A DNA stretch of 64,000 bases from Ferroplasma acidarmanus Fer1 (GCF_000152265.2 NC_021592.1:682001-746000); one strand, 5' to 3'. Counted from the stretch's first letter, positions 36,087 to 46,809 are shown. Notes: generated from the letters alone by a model not told the origin. Translations and numbers: made by a program.

Positions 36087-37766
36087 TTATATTTCTGTGA
36101 TGATGCCTGTATCGGCATCTATGCTTATTGTTGTATTTTTGTTTATCTGTTTAACCAGTTCGGCATTATATACCAGAGTTTTTCCAGCATCCAGGAATTT
36201 GTCTATTATCCTGTTGGTAACATCGGATTTTATTATGGCTGCGTTATATTTCGAATAATCGATATTGCTGTCATATCTGTCAAGAAGGATGATGTTTCCG
36301 TTTTCAGGAGCATCCGTATCAATTTTTCCTGTTACGTTGTGCCCTGCAGGGTACCCCCTGCCAATGAAGCGCCCTATAGAAATAACCCTGATGTTATTTG
36401 TACCTCCAAGGTATAGGGATGGAGAACCTGATACAACGATGGCCTTTTCCCCTGGATTCAGCAATCCAAGCGGGGCTATTTTATTTATTATATCGTATAT
36501 ATTTTCCTCCTTCGCCTGTGCTTCCGGCAGTACAACTGGTATTACGCCCCTCATGAGATTTATAGACCTTGCAAGCCATTCAGTTTGCACGATAGCATAG
36601 ATATCATTGACAGGCCTGATTGCCGACAATATTTTCGCTGTATGGCCTGTTCTTGTCATTGCAATAATGGAACTTACATCAATGGTATTTGACATAATTT
36701 TCACACCCTTGGCAACAGAGAAAGCTATGGGATCCACCATAAAATTCTCCGGTTCAGGGAAAGATGTGGATTGTGATTCTACATATTTGGAAATCTCGTA
36801 GAGGTATGTTACAGCCTCTACCGGATATTTTCCGATAGCAGTTTCCTCAGACAGCATAACAGCATCAGTATCATCAAGTATGGCATTTGTTACATCCGAT
36901 ACCTCAGCCCGGGTGGGTGAATCTGAATTTACCATAGATTCAAGCATCTGTGTTGCTACTATGGTTGGCACTGCATATTTATGTGATATGTCTATAATCC
37001 TTTTCTGGGCCATTGCAACTTCTTTCAATGGCAGCTCAACACCAAGGTCTCCCCTGGCGACCATGATAAAATCAGAAGCTTTCACAATTGATTCTAAATT
37101 ATCGTAACCGCTTTTTGTTTCGATTTTGCTTATAATATCGCCCTGCCCTTTTCGGTCATATATGTAGTCCTGAAGCTCATAAACATTTTCACGTGACTGG
37201 ACAAATGAAAGTGCATAGAAATTTATATTATTTTTCAGGCCTTCCTCCAGGAACATTTTGTCCCTATCTGTAAGGACTCCAAGGTCAATGTATTTGCCCG
37301 GAATATTTACCCTTGACCTATCGTGTATTGTTCCGGTATCCATGGCTCTAGTTGTTATTACTCCATTGCTGATGGATTCCACATTGAATCTTACCCTGCC
37401 ATCATTTATCGCTATCAGTGTATCCTTATCAACATAATCAGAGATTTTGTAGTTAATGGATATATCAGATTTAACTCCCGGGTTATCTGAAATTCCATAT
37501 GTATTCCCGGCTGTTATGTTTAAAATTCCACCGGGAAATTCCCCTGTTCTGAGCTCAGGCCCCTTGAGGTCCACCATTATTCCAAGTTTCTTATTATATT
37601 TCTCATTTATTTTATAAACAAGGCGGCTGACATCTGTAATATAACCTTCTGAAATATGTGCAGTGTTAATCCTTATGGTGGCCAATCCTTTATCAGCCAT
37701 TTTTGTGATAATAGATTCATCAAAACTTGCCGGGCCTAAGGTGGCCACTATTTTGGTTTTCGTCAT
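36087..37766 (-). CDS. pyk: Pyruvate kinase with extra C-terminal domain
   Basis: Converts phosphoenolpyruvate and ADP to pyruvate and ATP. The barrel motifs are clear: TKIVATLGPAS, IMVDLKGPELRTG, ISKIETKSGYDNLESIV, FIMVARGDLGVE and VPTIVATQMLESMVNSDSPTRAEVSDVTNAILDDTDAVMLSEETAIGKYP. At 559 residues it exceeds the usual ~475; the last ~85 residues, ending TISIDADTGIITEI, resemble a shortened PEP-utilising swivel domain like the C-terminal extension of Bacillus pyruvate kinases, but without its reactive Thr-Ser-His motif. The function of the tail is unknown. Confidence 0.95.
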   Translation of the reverse strand: MTKTKIVATLGPASFDESIITKMADKGLATIRINTAHISEGYITDVSRLVYKINEKYNKKLGIMVDLKGPELRTGEFPGGILNITAGNTYGISDNPGVKSDISINYKISDYVDKDTLIAINDGRVRFNVESISNGVITTRAMDTGTIHDRSRVNIPGKYIDLGVLTDRDKMFLEEGLKNNINFYALSFVQSRENVYELQDYIYDRKGQGDIISKIETKSGYDNLESIVKASDFIMVARGDLGVELPLKEVAMAQKRIIDISHKYAVPTIVATQMLESMVNSDSPTRAEVSDVTNAILDDTDAVMLSEETAIGKYPVEAVTYLYEISKYVESQSTSFPEPENFMVDPIAFSVAKGVKIMSNTIDVSSIIAMTRTGHTAKILSAIRPVNDIYAIVQTEWLARSINLMRGVIPVVLPEAQAKEENIYDIINKIAPLGLLNPGEKAIVVSGSPSLYLGGTNNIRVISIGRFIGRGYPAGHNVTGKIDTDAPENGNIILLDRYDSNIDYSKYNAAIIKSDVTNRIIDKFLDAGKTLVYNAELVKQINKNTTISIDADTGIITEI

Positions 37767-37821
37767 AAAAACTGATAATTGATACTATAATAAGCTTATT
37801 GGTTAACCATTTAGTGGAAAT

Positions 37822-39450
37822 TTATATTTTTTCCAGAAGCTGTATTCCAAGAAGGTCTGCACTATCCTCCATGATTTTCTTAAATGCCCTGACTATCCTC
37901 ATTCTTTTATTTTCCTCGCTGTTGCCAATTATAGGGCAATTCAAATAGAACTCATTGAAAGATTTAACAAGGTAAAGGATATAGCCAGCTATTATATCCG
38001 CCCTCAGGAAATCAACTGAATTCTGTAAATAGTATGGATAAACATACATCGCCTTTATAAGCGCCTTCTCGAATTCATTGTATTCCTCAGTGGAACTTTC
38101 AGTATTGCCAGTTTTGGAAATCAGGCTGCATGCCCTGGCATATGCATACATAATATAAGGAGCAGAATCCCCTTCAAAGTTGAGTGCCTCATCCCACCTG
38201 AATGTCAATGGCTTGTTGGCATTTATTTTTATAATGTTGTAACGGATTGATGATGCTGCTATGGCATTGCTTATTTTATCAACTTCCTCCTTGCTGTACT
38301 CCGGCCTTTTTTGCTTTATTATAGCTGCAGACTCCTCAACAGTTTTTTCATATAGATCGTTAACAGTAACAATATTTCCTTTTCTTGTTGACATCTTTCC
38401 TGTATCGAGGGAAACAAACCCGTAGAACAGATAGTCGATCCGGGATGGGAAATCCAGGTAATTATGGAGGACATAATCAAGATTTTTGGCATGGTCTTTG
38501 TGGTCTTCGCCTAAAACATCGATTATCCAGTCGAAATTTTCTGATTTGAACATATGGTAGACAAGGTCTCTGGCAAAATACAGCGATGTCCCATCCTGCC
38601 TTGTTAGAAATATTTTTTTATCACCAATTTCGATATATTTAGCCTTTCCCTCTGACTTCAGGTCTTCCGAAAGTGAATCTATTAACTGTGCAACATTGCC
38701 ATACATAATAAAATTGGACTCCCATACATATGTAGAAATATGTATGCCCAGTTTGGCCAGTGAATCTGTTATTGACTTAAGGACTATGGATGCGGTATTC
38801 TGTATTTCCTTGATTAATTCATTATCCCCTGTTTCATATTTTTCATCAAGTTCCTGGACTTCTCTTTTTATATCCGGGTCACTGTCGATATTTGTGTAAA
38901 TTTTCTGGTATCCGTCCAGCAGATTTTCCACTGTCATTTCCTCATCTTTGTGGTATTTAATATGGCCCAGGTACAGTGAAATAACCTGTTTGCCGGAATC
39001 GTTTACAAAGTACTGGGTTAAAGATCTTGTTCCATAACGTTCTATTATTCTGAAAATAGAATCGCCTATTATCGAGTTCCTTATTCTGCCTACATGTATC
39101 GGCCCGGTGGGATTGGAGCTTGTATGCTCTATGAGTGCTTTTGATGTATCCTGGAAAGTGTTTGGGTACTTGCCGAAAGTCCCGATAGAATTTTCCACTG
39201 TATCCAGCATCTTGCTAGACTTTATATAAAAATTTATGTAATTGCCCTGAAGCTCTACCCTGTCAATAAACTCCATGTCCATGCTTGATTTAATTCTGGA
39301 ATAAACCTCCTCACGGTTATCTTTAAATTTAAATATTTTAAGTGTAAAATCACCAAAATTTGTACCCAGTTCCATGTCATTGTCCTGTACACTGTATATG
39401 GTTTTAATTTTGTCCAGCATAATTTTTTTGTAATCATCAAAAAGAAGCAT
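37822..39450 (-). CDS. argS: Arginyl-tRNA synthetase
   Basis: Class I synthetase of 542 residues. The HIGH motif appears as HVGR in SSNPTGPIHVGRIRNSIIGDS (near residue 118), the KMSKS motif as KMSTRKGNIV (near 352), and the C-terminal DALR anticodon-binding domain as YAYARACSLISKTG to LLGIQLLEKI. The N-terminal Arg_S domain is short, as in other archaea. Starts at ATG 39450 (MLLFDDYKKIM). Confidence 0.96.
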   Translation of the reverse strand: MLLFDDYKKIMLDKIKTIYSVQDNDMELGTNFGDFTLKIFKFKDNREEVYSRIKSSMDMEFIDRVELQGNYINFYIKSSKMLDTVENSIGTFGKYPNTFQDTSKALIEHTSSNPTGPIHVGRIRNSIIGDSIFRIIERYGTRSLTQYFVNDSGKQVISLYLGHIKYHKDEEMTVENLLDGYQKIYTNIDSDPDIKREVQELDEKYETGDNELIKEIQNTASIVLKSITDSLAKLGIHISTYVWESNFIMYGNVAQLIDSLSEDLKSEGKAKYIEIGDKKIFLTRQDGTSLYFARDLVYHMFKSENFDWIIDVLGEDHKDHAKNLDYVLHNYLDFPSRIDYLFYGFVSLDTGKMSTRKGNIVTVNDLYEKTVEESAAIIKQKRPEYSKEEVDKISNAIAASSIRYNIIKINANKPLTFRWDEALNFEGDSAPYIMYAYARACSLISKTGNTESSTEEYNEFEKALIKAMYVYPYYLQNSVDFLRADIIAGYILYLVKSFNEFYLNCPIIGNSEENKRMRIVRAFKKIMEDSADLLGIQLLEKI

Positions 39451-39550
39451 TATTGGTAATAAATTATATGTAGTTATATTTTTTTATATCCAGTGTTAAC
39501 GGATCCGGATAAAATCGATTGATAAATATAACATATTGCCATTATAATTC

Positions 39551-40624
39551 ATGGAGATTCTGGAAAAACCCATAAATGGCAAAAATATAAAGATGTACAT
39601 AGGTTCCGGGCTTGAAAACAAAATCAACAGTTTCATGGAAGATTATGGCAAAAATATTTCCTTTGTTAGCTATGCACTGAAGCAGCTATACAAAAGCAAG
39701 ATAAATGCCATTTCTTCATACAAATCATTTTTGAAAGATGGAGAATCATCTAAATCTCAGAAGTATGTTAATATTGTTATAAAAAAACTGATAAATATGG
39801 AAATTGAACGGGACAATTCCGTGTCGTATATAGGCGGGGGAACTATAGGAGACCTTATAGGATATTCAGCATCTGTGTATAAGCGTGGAGTGCACCTGAT
39901 AGGAATTCCAACAACCTTGCTTGCCCAGGTAGACAGTTCCATAGGTGGCAAGAACGCTATAAATTTTGAAAATTTAAAAAATGCTATGGGGACATTCTAT
40001 AATCCTGATGTAATCTTTGCCGATGTTGATTTCCTGCTCGGGTCGGACCCTGCACTTTTAAGGGATGGCATAGCAGAAGCAATGAAGATGGCCCTTGTAA
40101 AGGACAGGAGATTCTTTAATTATTTTACCTCAAAAAACTTGAATTCTATATACAATAGGAAAAGCCTGGAATATGTAATATCAAAAAGCGCAAAGATAAA
40201 ACTGGATGTTGTTTCGGAAGATTTTTTTGATTCCAGGAAAATACGGTACCTGCTAAACTTTGGGCATTCCATCGGGCATGCTATAGAATCTTATACTGAA
40301 AACAGGGTGTCCCATGGAACTGCTGTTGCCAATGGCATGATACTGGAAAGTTATCTGGCATATAAGGCCGGATTTTCTGAACCATTTTACGAAACAGTAA
40401 GGGATGCAGTATCAGCCTATGGGATTCCATTGCTGGATTTCAACACTATTGAAACAGATAAGCTGGTATCCTTTATAAAAAATGACAAAAAAGTCGAAAA
40501 TGGAAAGCTGAATATGGTAATGTTAAAAGGCCCCGGACAGGCAGAAATTGGTGAAATAGGATTCCAGCAGATGAGGATGTATGTTAATCTCTACAAAGAG
40601 AGAAGCACGAAGGGAAACCATTGA
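39551..40624 (+). CDS. aroB: 3-dehydroquinate synthase
   Basis: NAD- and zinc-dependent enzyme of 357 residues making 3-dehydroquinate from DAHP. Motifs: IGGGTIGDLIGYSASVYKRGVHLIGIPTTLLAQVDSSIGGKNAIN for NAD and substrate binding, GIAEAMKMAL, and the zinc-ligand segment NFGHSIGHAIES...SHGTAVANGM. It is the first gene of the aroB-CM-aroE-aroK-aroA operon. The presence of classical AroB, rather than the archaeal DHQ synthase II, fits a Thermoplasmatales genome. Confidence 0.96.
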   Translation: MEILEKPINGKNIKMYIGSGLENKINSFMEDYGKNISFVSYALKQLYKSKINAISSYKSFLKDGESSKSQKYVNIVIKKLINMEIERDNSVSYIGGGTIGDLIGYSASVYKRGVHLIGIPTTLLAQVDSSIGGKNAINFENLKNAMGTFYNPDVIFADVDFLLGSDPALLRDGIAEAMKMALVKDRRFFNYFTSKNLNSIYNRKSLEYVISKSAKIKLDVVSEDFFDSRKIRYLLNFGHSIGHAIESYTENRVSHGTAVANGMILESYLAYKAGFSEPFYETVRDAVSAYGIPLLDFNTIETDKLVSFIKNDKKVENGKLNMVMLKGPGQAEIGEIGFQQMRMYVNLYKERSTKGNH

Positions 40625-40889
40625 TTTAACAGGATGTGTGGATTCTGGAAATAACCGTACAAATATTTATAATCCTATGTGGAATATTAACAGTGAAATG
40701 ACACGGTGTCACAGGGCAATAGGTACAATTACAGATATCGATATGGAAAGAAGCATCCCGGAATTTAACACTGTACTTAATGCTTTATCTGCAAAACTTT
40801 TCCAGAAAGAAGTTATGCGCATTAACATTGCGTTGGACAGGAACATTATGCCAGCAATAATTAAGGGATTCAGGAGGTATAAGGTATGA
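40581..40889 (+). CDS. Divergent AroQ-type chorismate mutase-like protein
   Basis: A 102-residue ORF between aroB and aroE. Weak but positionally supported similarity to AroQ chorismate mutase: KREARRETID at the start resembles the first helix, TDIDMERS resembles the D-x-D-R-E-R active-site turn, and LSAKLFQKEVMRINIAL resembles the last helix. The segment between (TGCVDSGNNRTNIYNPMWNINSEM) is not helix-like, and the residues equivalent to the catalytic Lys39 and Arg51 of the E. coli enzyme look replaced by Asn and Met. So it may be degenerate or have a changed role. It overlaps aroB by 44 bases and aroE by four. Confidence 0.5.
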   Translation: MLISTKREARRETIDLTGCVDSGNNRTNIYNPMWNINSEMTRCHRAIGTITDIDMERSIPEFNTVLNALSAKLFQKEVMRINIALDRNIMPAIIKGFRRYKV

Positions 40890-41674
40890 ATTTTTCAGCT
40901 TTAATAGGTAACCCTGTAGGCCATTCTATAGGTCAGGATATTTACAACAGCCTGTTTATGGACTACGGTATAGATTCCATGTATATTGCAATAGATCTGC
41001 ACAGGAAAAATTTGCCACGATTTTTTGATTTGTCCAGGGGCAATATTGAAGGCTTCAACATAACTGCACCGTATAAGGAAGAGTCAATACAATTTATAGA
41101 CTATGCAGATAAAATAGTTTCTGATACCGGATCGGTTAATCTCGTAAAAAACCAGGGTGGAAAATTATACGGATATAACAGCGATTACGCTGGATTTATG
41201 ATGCTTGCCAGAAAAAATAATATTGATTTTTCAGGTAAAAATGTAATAATAATGGGCACAGGTGGTGCAGCCAGGACAGTTGCATATTCAATAATGCAAA
41301 ATTATAATTCAAATATCAGCATAGTTTCAAGGAATCCTGGGGAAAAAAAGATTTACGGAATAGCCACAACAGGATATAATGATATAAAGGAATATGATAT
41401 TATTATTAATTGCACGCCACTGGGCACATTTCCAGATACTGGAATGCCTATCCCGGAAAATATGATACATAATGGAATAACCGGCATAGACCTTGTGTAT
41501 AATCCCTCCAGGACCCCATTTCTGAAAATAGTCGAAAAAAATGGTGGGATTCCGGTAAACGGAGAGGACATGTTCATCGGGCAGGGAATTGAAACGTTAA
41601 AAAAAATATATGGGATAACGGTAGATTATGAAAAATTTTATGATATTTTCCATGAAAATTTAAGGAGTAAATAA
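40886..41674 (+). CDS. aroE: Shikimate dehydrogenase
   Basis: NADP-dependent reductase of 262 residues converting 3-dehydroshikimate to shikimate. N-terminal GNPVGHSIGQDIYN with the shikimate-binding Ser, EGFNITAPYKE with catalytic Lys, and the Rossmann IIMGTGGAARTVAYSIM motif, then NCTPLGTFPDTGMP and a C-terminal GEDMFIGQG. Overlaps the preceding gene by four bases, and the shikimate kinase follows one base after its stop. Confidence 0.96.
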   Translation: MNFSALIGNPVGHSIGQDIYNSLFMDYGIDSMYIAIDLHRKNLPRFFDLSRGNIEGFNITAPYKEESIQFIDYADKIVSDTGSVNLVKNQGGKLYGYNSDYAGFMMLARKNNIDFSGKNVIIMGTGGAARTVAYSIMQNYNSNISIVSRNPGEKKIYGIATTGYNDIKEYDIIINCTPLGTFPDTGMPIPENMIHNGITGIDLVYNPSRTPFLKIVEKNGGIPVNGEDMFIGQGIETLKKIYGITVDYEKFYDIFHENLRSK

Positions 41675-41675
41675 A

Positions 41676-42494
41676 ATGATAATAAAAACCAATGGCGGCC
41701 TTTCTGTTCTGTCAGCATTTGTCAACGGCTATGGTGCTGCAATATCCATAGACCTGCCAATGTACACTGAGATCAAAAAGAGCGGAGAGGATATTTTTCC
41801 CACACCTGAAATGGCAGATACTGTGAATTTTCTGAGGAACAGATTTTCCATCCATGATAAATATTCAATAAATATCAATAGCCAGATTCCAATGGGAATG
41901 GGATTGAAAAGCAGCAGTGCCATGACACTTTCATTAATTTACGGAATTTTTAAAATAAATCATATGGACATCGCACCACAGGAAGTTTTAAAGATTGCGT
42001 CAGAGGCCTCAATACACAATAAAACATCGGTAACAGGGGCAATAGATGACCTTTCCATAGCATATTATGGCGGGTTTTGTTTTACTGACAACAGTTCGAA
42101 CCGGATTATATCAAAGCAGCAGATTGAGGAAAAATACATTATCCTGGAATTGCAGGACAGAATGGCATTGACATATGATATGCGAAACAGGGATTTTTCA
42201 GGGTACAAAAATTATTACGGAAGATTGCTGGAACTTGTGAAGGACGGACATATATTCGAATCTATGATGCTCAACGGGTATATATTCAGTGATGGAACAG
42301 AAACCGGGATAGTCAAAAAGATGCTCGGCACAGGTGCCATATATGCAGGAAGGAGTGGAAAAGGGCCTGCCATATTCGGAATATACGAAACAGAAAGTTC
42401 CATGGAAAGCTCTTTTAAACAGCTTACATCAGAAGGATACAACGTGATAAGAAGCAGGTTTAATAATTATGGAATTAATATATATGAACAATGA
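41676..42494 (+). CDS. aroK: Shikimate kinase, archaeal GHMP type
   Basis: A 272-residue GHMP-superfamily kinase phosphorylating shikimate, unrelated to bacterial AroK/AroL. The ATP loop is INSQIPMGMGLKSSSAMTLSLIYG, with VTGAIDDLSIAYYGGFCFTDN and the C-terminal GTGAIYAGRSGKGPAIFGIYE as further GHMP motifs. The overlap of four bases with aroA and the neighbouring aroE make the identity firm. Confidence 0.94.
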   Translation: MIIKTNGGLSVLSAFVNGYGAAISIDLPMYTEIKKSGEDIFPTPEMADTVNFLRNRFSIHDKYSININSQIPMGMGLKSSSAMTLSLIYGIFKINHMDIAPQEVLKIASEASIHNKTSVTGAIDDLSIAYYGGFCFTDNSSNRIISKQQIEEKYIILELQDRMALTYDMRNRDFSGYKNYYGRLLELVKDGHIFESMMLNGYIFSDGTETGIVKKMLGTGAIYAGRSGKGPAIFGIYETESSMESSFKQLTSEGYNVIRSRFNNYGINIYEQ

Positions 42495-43762
42495 ACGTTA
42501 AAATAAAAAATGGAACTATTTCAGGTACAATTTACGCACCGTCTTCAAAAAGTTATACCCAGAGGTATGTGCTCTATTCAGCCTTTTCCAATAAGCCGGT
42601 AAAAATTAAAAATGTCTCATTTTCAGAGGATGAGATGGTATCGCTTAAAATTGCCGAAAGCTGCAATGCCACCATTAATTACAACAGAAAAGATATAGAA
42701 ATAAAACCGGATTTTAAATGCCCGGATAGCATTTATGTTGGAGAATCCGGAACTTCTTACAGGCTTTCTATAGGATTACTGGTCGCAAGAAAATGCAAAA
42801 CAACAATAAAAGGAGAACAGCAACTGGCAGGGCGGCCTGTTGAACCTTTAATAAAAGCCTTATCAGATGCAGGTACCAATTTCAAAAAACACAAAGATGG
42901 CTTTTATATGGTAGATGGTAGAAATTCTGCTTCTACAGGAGTATCTATTGATGGTGGAACAAGTTCACAGTTCGTAAGTGCTATGTTATATTATTATTCC
43001 ATACTTGGAGAAGGAAACTTCACTGTCAGCAATATGGTTTCTGCGAATTATGTAAATATTACCATTAACTGCCTGAGGAATTTTGGTATCACGGTGCACA
43101 ATAATGGAAATAATTATTCCATAGAAAATGGTGATTACGCTGTTAAAGAAATTGGCATTGAAGGTGATTACTCCTCTGCGTCTTATTTTATAGTACTGGG
43201 CATATTTACCGGGAACATAAAAATAAAAAACCTGGGTATTGATTCACTCCAGCCGGACAGGCAAATTATAGAATTGTTAAACAATGCAACAGAATGCATA
43301 AAAATTGGTGGCAATGAACTTACCGTTGATAAGGCAAATTTTATAAAAGGAATTATTGTAGACGCTTCTGCGACCCCTGATATAGCTCCAGTAATATCGG
43401 TTATAGGGATATTTTCGACTGAAGGTGTAAAAATTTATAATTACCAGAGGTTAAAAACGAAGGAATCCGATAGATGGAAAGGAATAATTGAAATGTGCCG
43501 GGCATTTGGAGCGACCGTTTCAGTATGTGAAAACTTTATAGAAATTAAGAAGGGCATCCTTAAAGACCCGGAATCTATAAAATTCACAGACCATCGCATG
43601 ATAATGAGTGCTATAATAGCTGGGGTAATAGCAGGATCTCATACGGAATTTAAAAATGCGGAGAAAATTAATAAAAGTTATCCAGAATTTCTGGTTGACC
43701 TGAAAAGGCTCGGGCTGGAGATATATTCAGATTTAAATTTAAGTGGAGATGCCGTAATTTGA
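42491..43762 (+). CDS. aroA: 3-phosphoshikimate 1-carboxyvinyltransferase (EPSP synthase)
   Basis: Joins shikimate-3-phosphate with PEP; 423 residues, two inside-out barrel domains. Motifs: APSSKSYTQRYVLYSAF near the start (Lys and Ser binding substrate), GESGTSYRLSIGLLV, QLAGRPVEPLIKAL, DGGTSSQFVSAMLY, and RLKTKESDRWKGIIEM and DHRMIMSAIIAG near the end. Last gene of the operon; the 16S rRNA leader follows after ~240 bases. Confidence 0.96.
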   Translation: MNVKIKNGTISGTIYAPSSKSYTQRYVLYSAFSNKPVKIKNVSFSEDEMVSLKIAESCNATINYNRKDIEIKPDFKCPDSIYVGESGTSYRLSIGLLVARKCKTTIKGEQQLAGRPVEPLIKALSDAGTNFKKHKDGFYMVDGRNSASTGVSIDGGTSSQFVSAMLYYYSILGEGNFTVSNMVSANYVNITINCLRNFGITVHNNGNNYSIENGDYAVKEIGIEGDYSSASYFIVLGIFTGNIKIKNLGIDSLQPDRQIIELLNNATECIKIGGNELTVDKANFIKGIIVDASATPDIAPVISVIGIFSTEGVKIYNYQRLKTKESDRWKGIIEMCRAFGATVSVCENFIEIKKGILKDPESIKFTDHRMIMSAIIAGVIAGSHTEFKNAEKINKSYPEFLVDLKRLGLEIYSDLNLSGDAVI

Positions 43763-43830
43763 ACGGATTTATAAATATGTGAAATCTATATTATATTATT
43801 AATATATATTATGTCATTATTTTTATTGAT

Positions 43831-43865
43831 TTTATATAAGTTTCTGAATTGAAAATGCTTAAATA
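43831..43865 (+). promoter_or_regulatory. Candidate 16S rRNA promoters
   Basis: Two TATA-like boxes stand upstream of the rRNA processing stem: TTTATATAAG at 43831-43840 and CTTAAATA at 43858-43865, the latter preceded by an A-rich GAAAA that could serve as BRE. Either would start the transcript ~120-180 bases before the mature 16S end. The region 43763-44046 holds no gene. Confidence 0.4.
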
Positions 43866-43999
43866 TTGCTTAGTTATTTAGAATAGTCAACAAAAGCCAA
43901 TCTACAGCAAATAGATGGATATGCACACAGTGCGATTATGAAATCTATATTCCAGGATTGGGACAGATGAAGTTCTCATCATAAGATGGGTTCCGATAT

Positions 44000-44014
44000 G
44001 TAAGGTAAAGCCGC
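44000..44014 (+). promoter_or_regulatory. 5' arm of the 16S rRNA processing stem
   Basis: GTAAGGTAAAGCCGC here pairs with GCAGCTTTGCCTTAC at 45527-45541 behind the 16S gene: 15 positions with one U-G and one C-A, all others Watson-Crick. Archaeal pre-16S is excised at such a flanking helix by the bulge-helix-bulge endonuclease, so this arm and its partner enclose the whole gene. Confidence 0.8.
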
Positions 44015-44046
44015 TAATTTCTTATTAATAAGAGTGGAGGTAGGAT

Positions 44047-45517
<1,471 letters not shown>

Positions 45518-45526
45518 ATGTGAAAG

Positions 45527-45541
45527 GCAGCTTTGCCTTAC
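45527..45541 (+). promoter_or_regulatory. 3' arm of the 16S rRNA processing stem
   Basis: GCAGCTTTGCCTTAC, the pairing partner of 44000-44014, begins ten bases after the mature 16S 3' end. Sequence beyond it to 45650 is T-rich (ACTTTTTATTTTTTATTG), a likely archaeal terminator for the rRNA transcript. Confidence 0.8.
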
Positions 45542-45684
45542 AAACTTTTTATTTTTTATTGTTTTATATTGTTAAGTATTTGTTATATTGATTTTCATCT
45601 ATTCATGTACCATTCCATCATATTTATTCATATAATTTTTAAATTTTAGAAAAGATTTTATTTTATGTTTATCTTATCTATATA

Positions 45685-45903
45685 ATGGATAAAGGTATTG
45701 AGGGCAAACTTGTTGAACAACAGGAAAAAATTGAACGAAAATTTCAGGGTATAGGAAAGGGAAAATATGCCCGTATCCTCAAAATGGCCAAGAAGCCCAA
45801 TGGAAATGAATACACAAAAGTGGTGCTTATAGCAGGCAGCGGTATTGTGCTCTTAGGTTTAATAGGGTTTATTATATATTATATAATGCAGATAGTGTTT
45901 TAG
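45685..45903 (+). CDS. secE: Protein translocase subunit SecE (Sec61 gamma)
   Basis: A 72-residue single-span subunit of the SecYE channel. An amphipathic N-terminal helix (IEGKLVEQQEKIERKFQGIGKGKYARILKMAKKPNGNEYTKVVLIAG) lies at the membrane surface, followed by one membrane helix (~45-70). The KPNxxEY-type motif is typical of archaeal/eukaryal Sec61 gamma. Adjacent to spt5, an order conserved from bacteria (secE-nusG) to archaea. Confidence 0.95.
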   Translation: MDKGIEGKLVEQQEKIERKFQGIGKGKYARILKMAKKPNGNEYTKVVLIAGSGIVLLGLIGFIIYYIMQIVF

Positions 45904-45912
45904 GTGACTTTA

Positions 45913-46809
45913 ATGATGGAATATGATTGGTTAACGGCAGATATCCCCGATGTTATAAATGCGGGATGTGATAAACGTATCAAGCAACTTGAAGAAAAAG
46001 ATGATAGAGAGAAAATTATACCACTGGCTATTACTGTAAAGAATATCCAGGGTGCAAAAAGGAAATTCAACATTAATATAAGGACATCCCTGGAACTTCA
46101 AGACCCGTCTATAGACTGGAAATTAAAGTTAAAAGACGAATATACACTTTCAAGCAAAAAAATAGAGGAGATAACATATGACTTTGATCTCGATGGAAAC
46201 AAATCAAGGGATCTGGGATTGGAGATAGATACACCCATAGGCGGATATGAGGGTGACAGGCTTGATATTGATCTTTCAATTAAATCAGAAGATGGAATAA
46301 ATAGTTATAATAAAAAATTCAGTGTTAACCTTGTGCCGGTTATTAAAATTGCCAAATGTACCATAGGAAAGGAGCTTGACATCGCTATAGACCTGTCAAA
46401 CCATGCCGAAAGAGACAGGGAAGAGCGCATGGCAATGAATAAAAACGCCAGGAATGAAGTTATGGCCGTCATGTCCCCATATGAGATAAAGGGGTACTTT
46501 TTCATTGAAACAATGCATGCAGACAGGGTTGACGTACTGTCAAAATCTATAAGGGGATTCAGGGGATTTGTTTCTGGAGATATAGATATATCAGAAATAG
46601 AGAAATACCTTACGCCAAAGCCTGCAGTAACTGGCCTTGAAATGGGCTCACTTGTAGAAATAGTTGAAGGGCCATTTAAAGGAGAAAGGGCAAAGATTAC
46701 TGCAATTGATGCAGCAAAGGAAGAGGTAACAGTCCAGTTAATAGAATCCATGGTTCCTATACCGGTTACTGTAAAGGCTGAAGCTATTAGAAATCTGGAT
46801 AAAACATGA
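45913..46809 (+). CDS. spt5: Transcription elongation factor Spt5 (NusG) with N-terminal extension
   Basis: The C-terminal half is archaeal Spt5: an NGN domain (ARNEVMAVMSPYEIKGYFFIETMHADRVDVLSKSIRGFRGFVSG) and a KOW domain (GSLVEIVEGPFKGERAKITAIDAAKEEVTVQLIES). The first ~145 residues are an extra beta-rich domain (PLAITVKNIQGAKRKFNINIRTSLEL...YTLSSKKIEEITYDFDL) resembling an Ig-like or CARDB-type sandwich, absent from ordinary ~150-residue archaeal Spt5. ATG 45913 is chosen because GGTGAC lies at Shine-Dalgarno distance; a GTG directly after the secE stop is also in frame. Overlaps the next gene by four bases. Confidence 0.92.
   Translation: MMEYDWLTADIPDVINAGCDKRIKQLEEKDDREKIIPLAITVKNIQGAKRKFNINIRTSLELQDPSIDWKLKLKDEYTLSSKKIEEITYDFDLDGNKSRDLGLEIDTPIGGYEGDRLDIDLSIKSEDGINSYNKKFSVNLVPVIKIAKCTIGKELDIAIDLSNHAERDREERMAMNKNARNEVMAVMSPYEIKGYFFIETMHADRVDVLSKSIRGFRGFVSGDIDISEIEKYLTPKPAVTGLEMGSLVEIVEGPFKGERAKITAIDAAKEEVTVQLIESMVPIPVTVKAEAIRNLDKT

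Noticed and set aside
45520-45684. 23S or 5S rRNA, or tRNA-Ala, after 16S
   Set aside because: The space is only ~165 bases of T-rich DNA and secE follows; no rRNA or tRNA sequence is recognisable.
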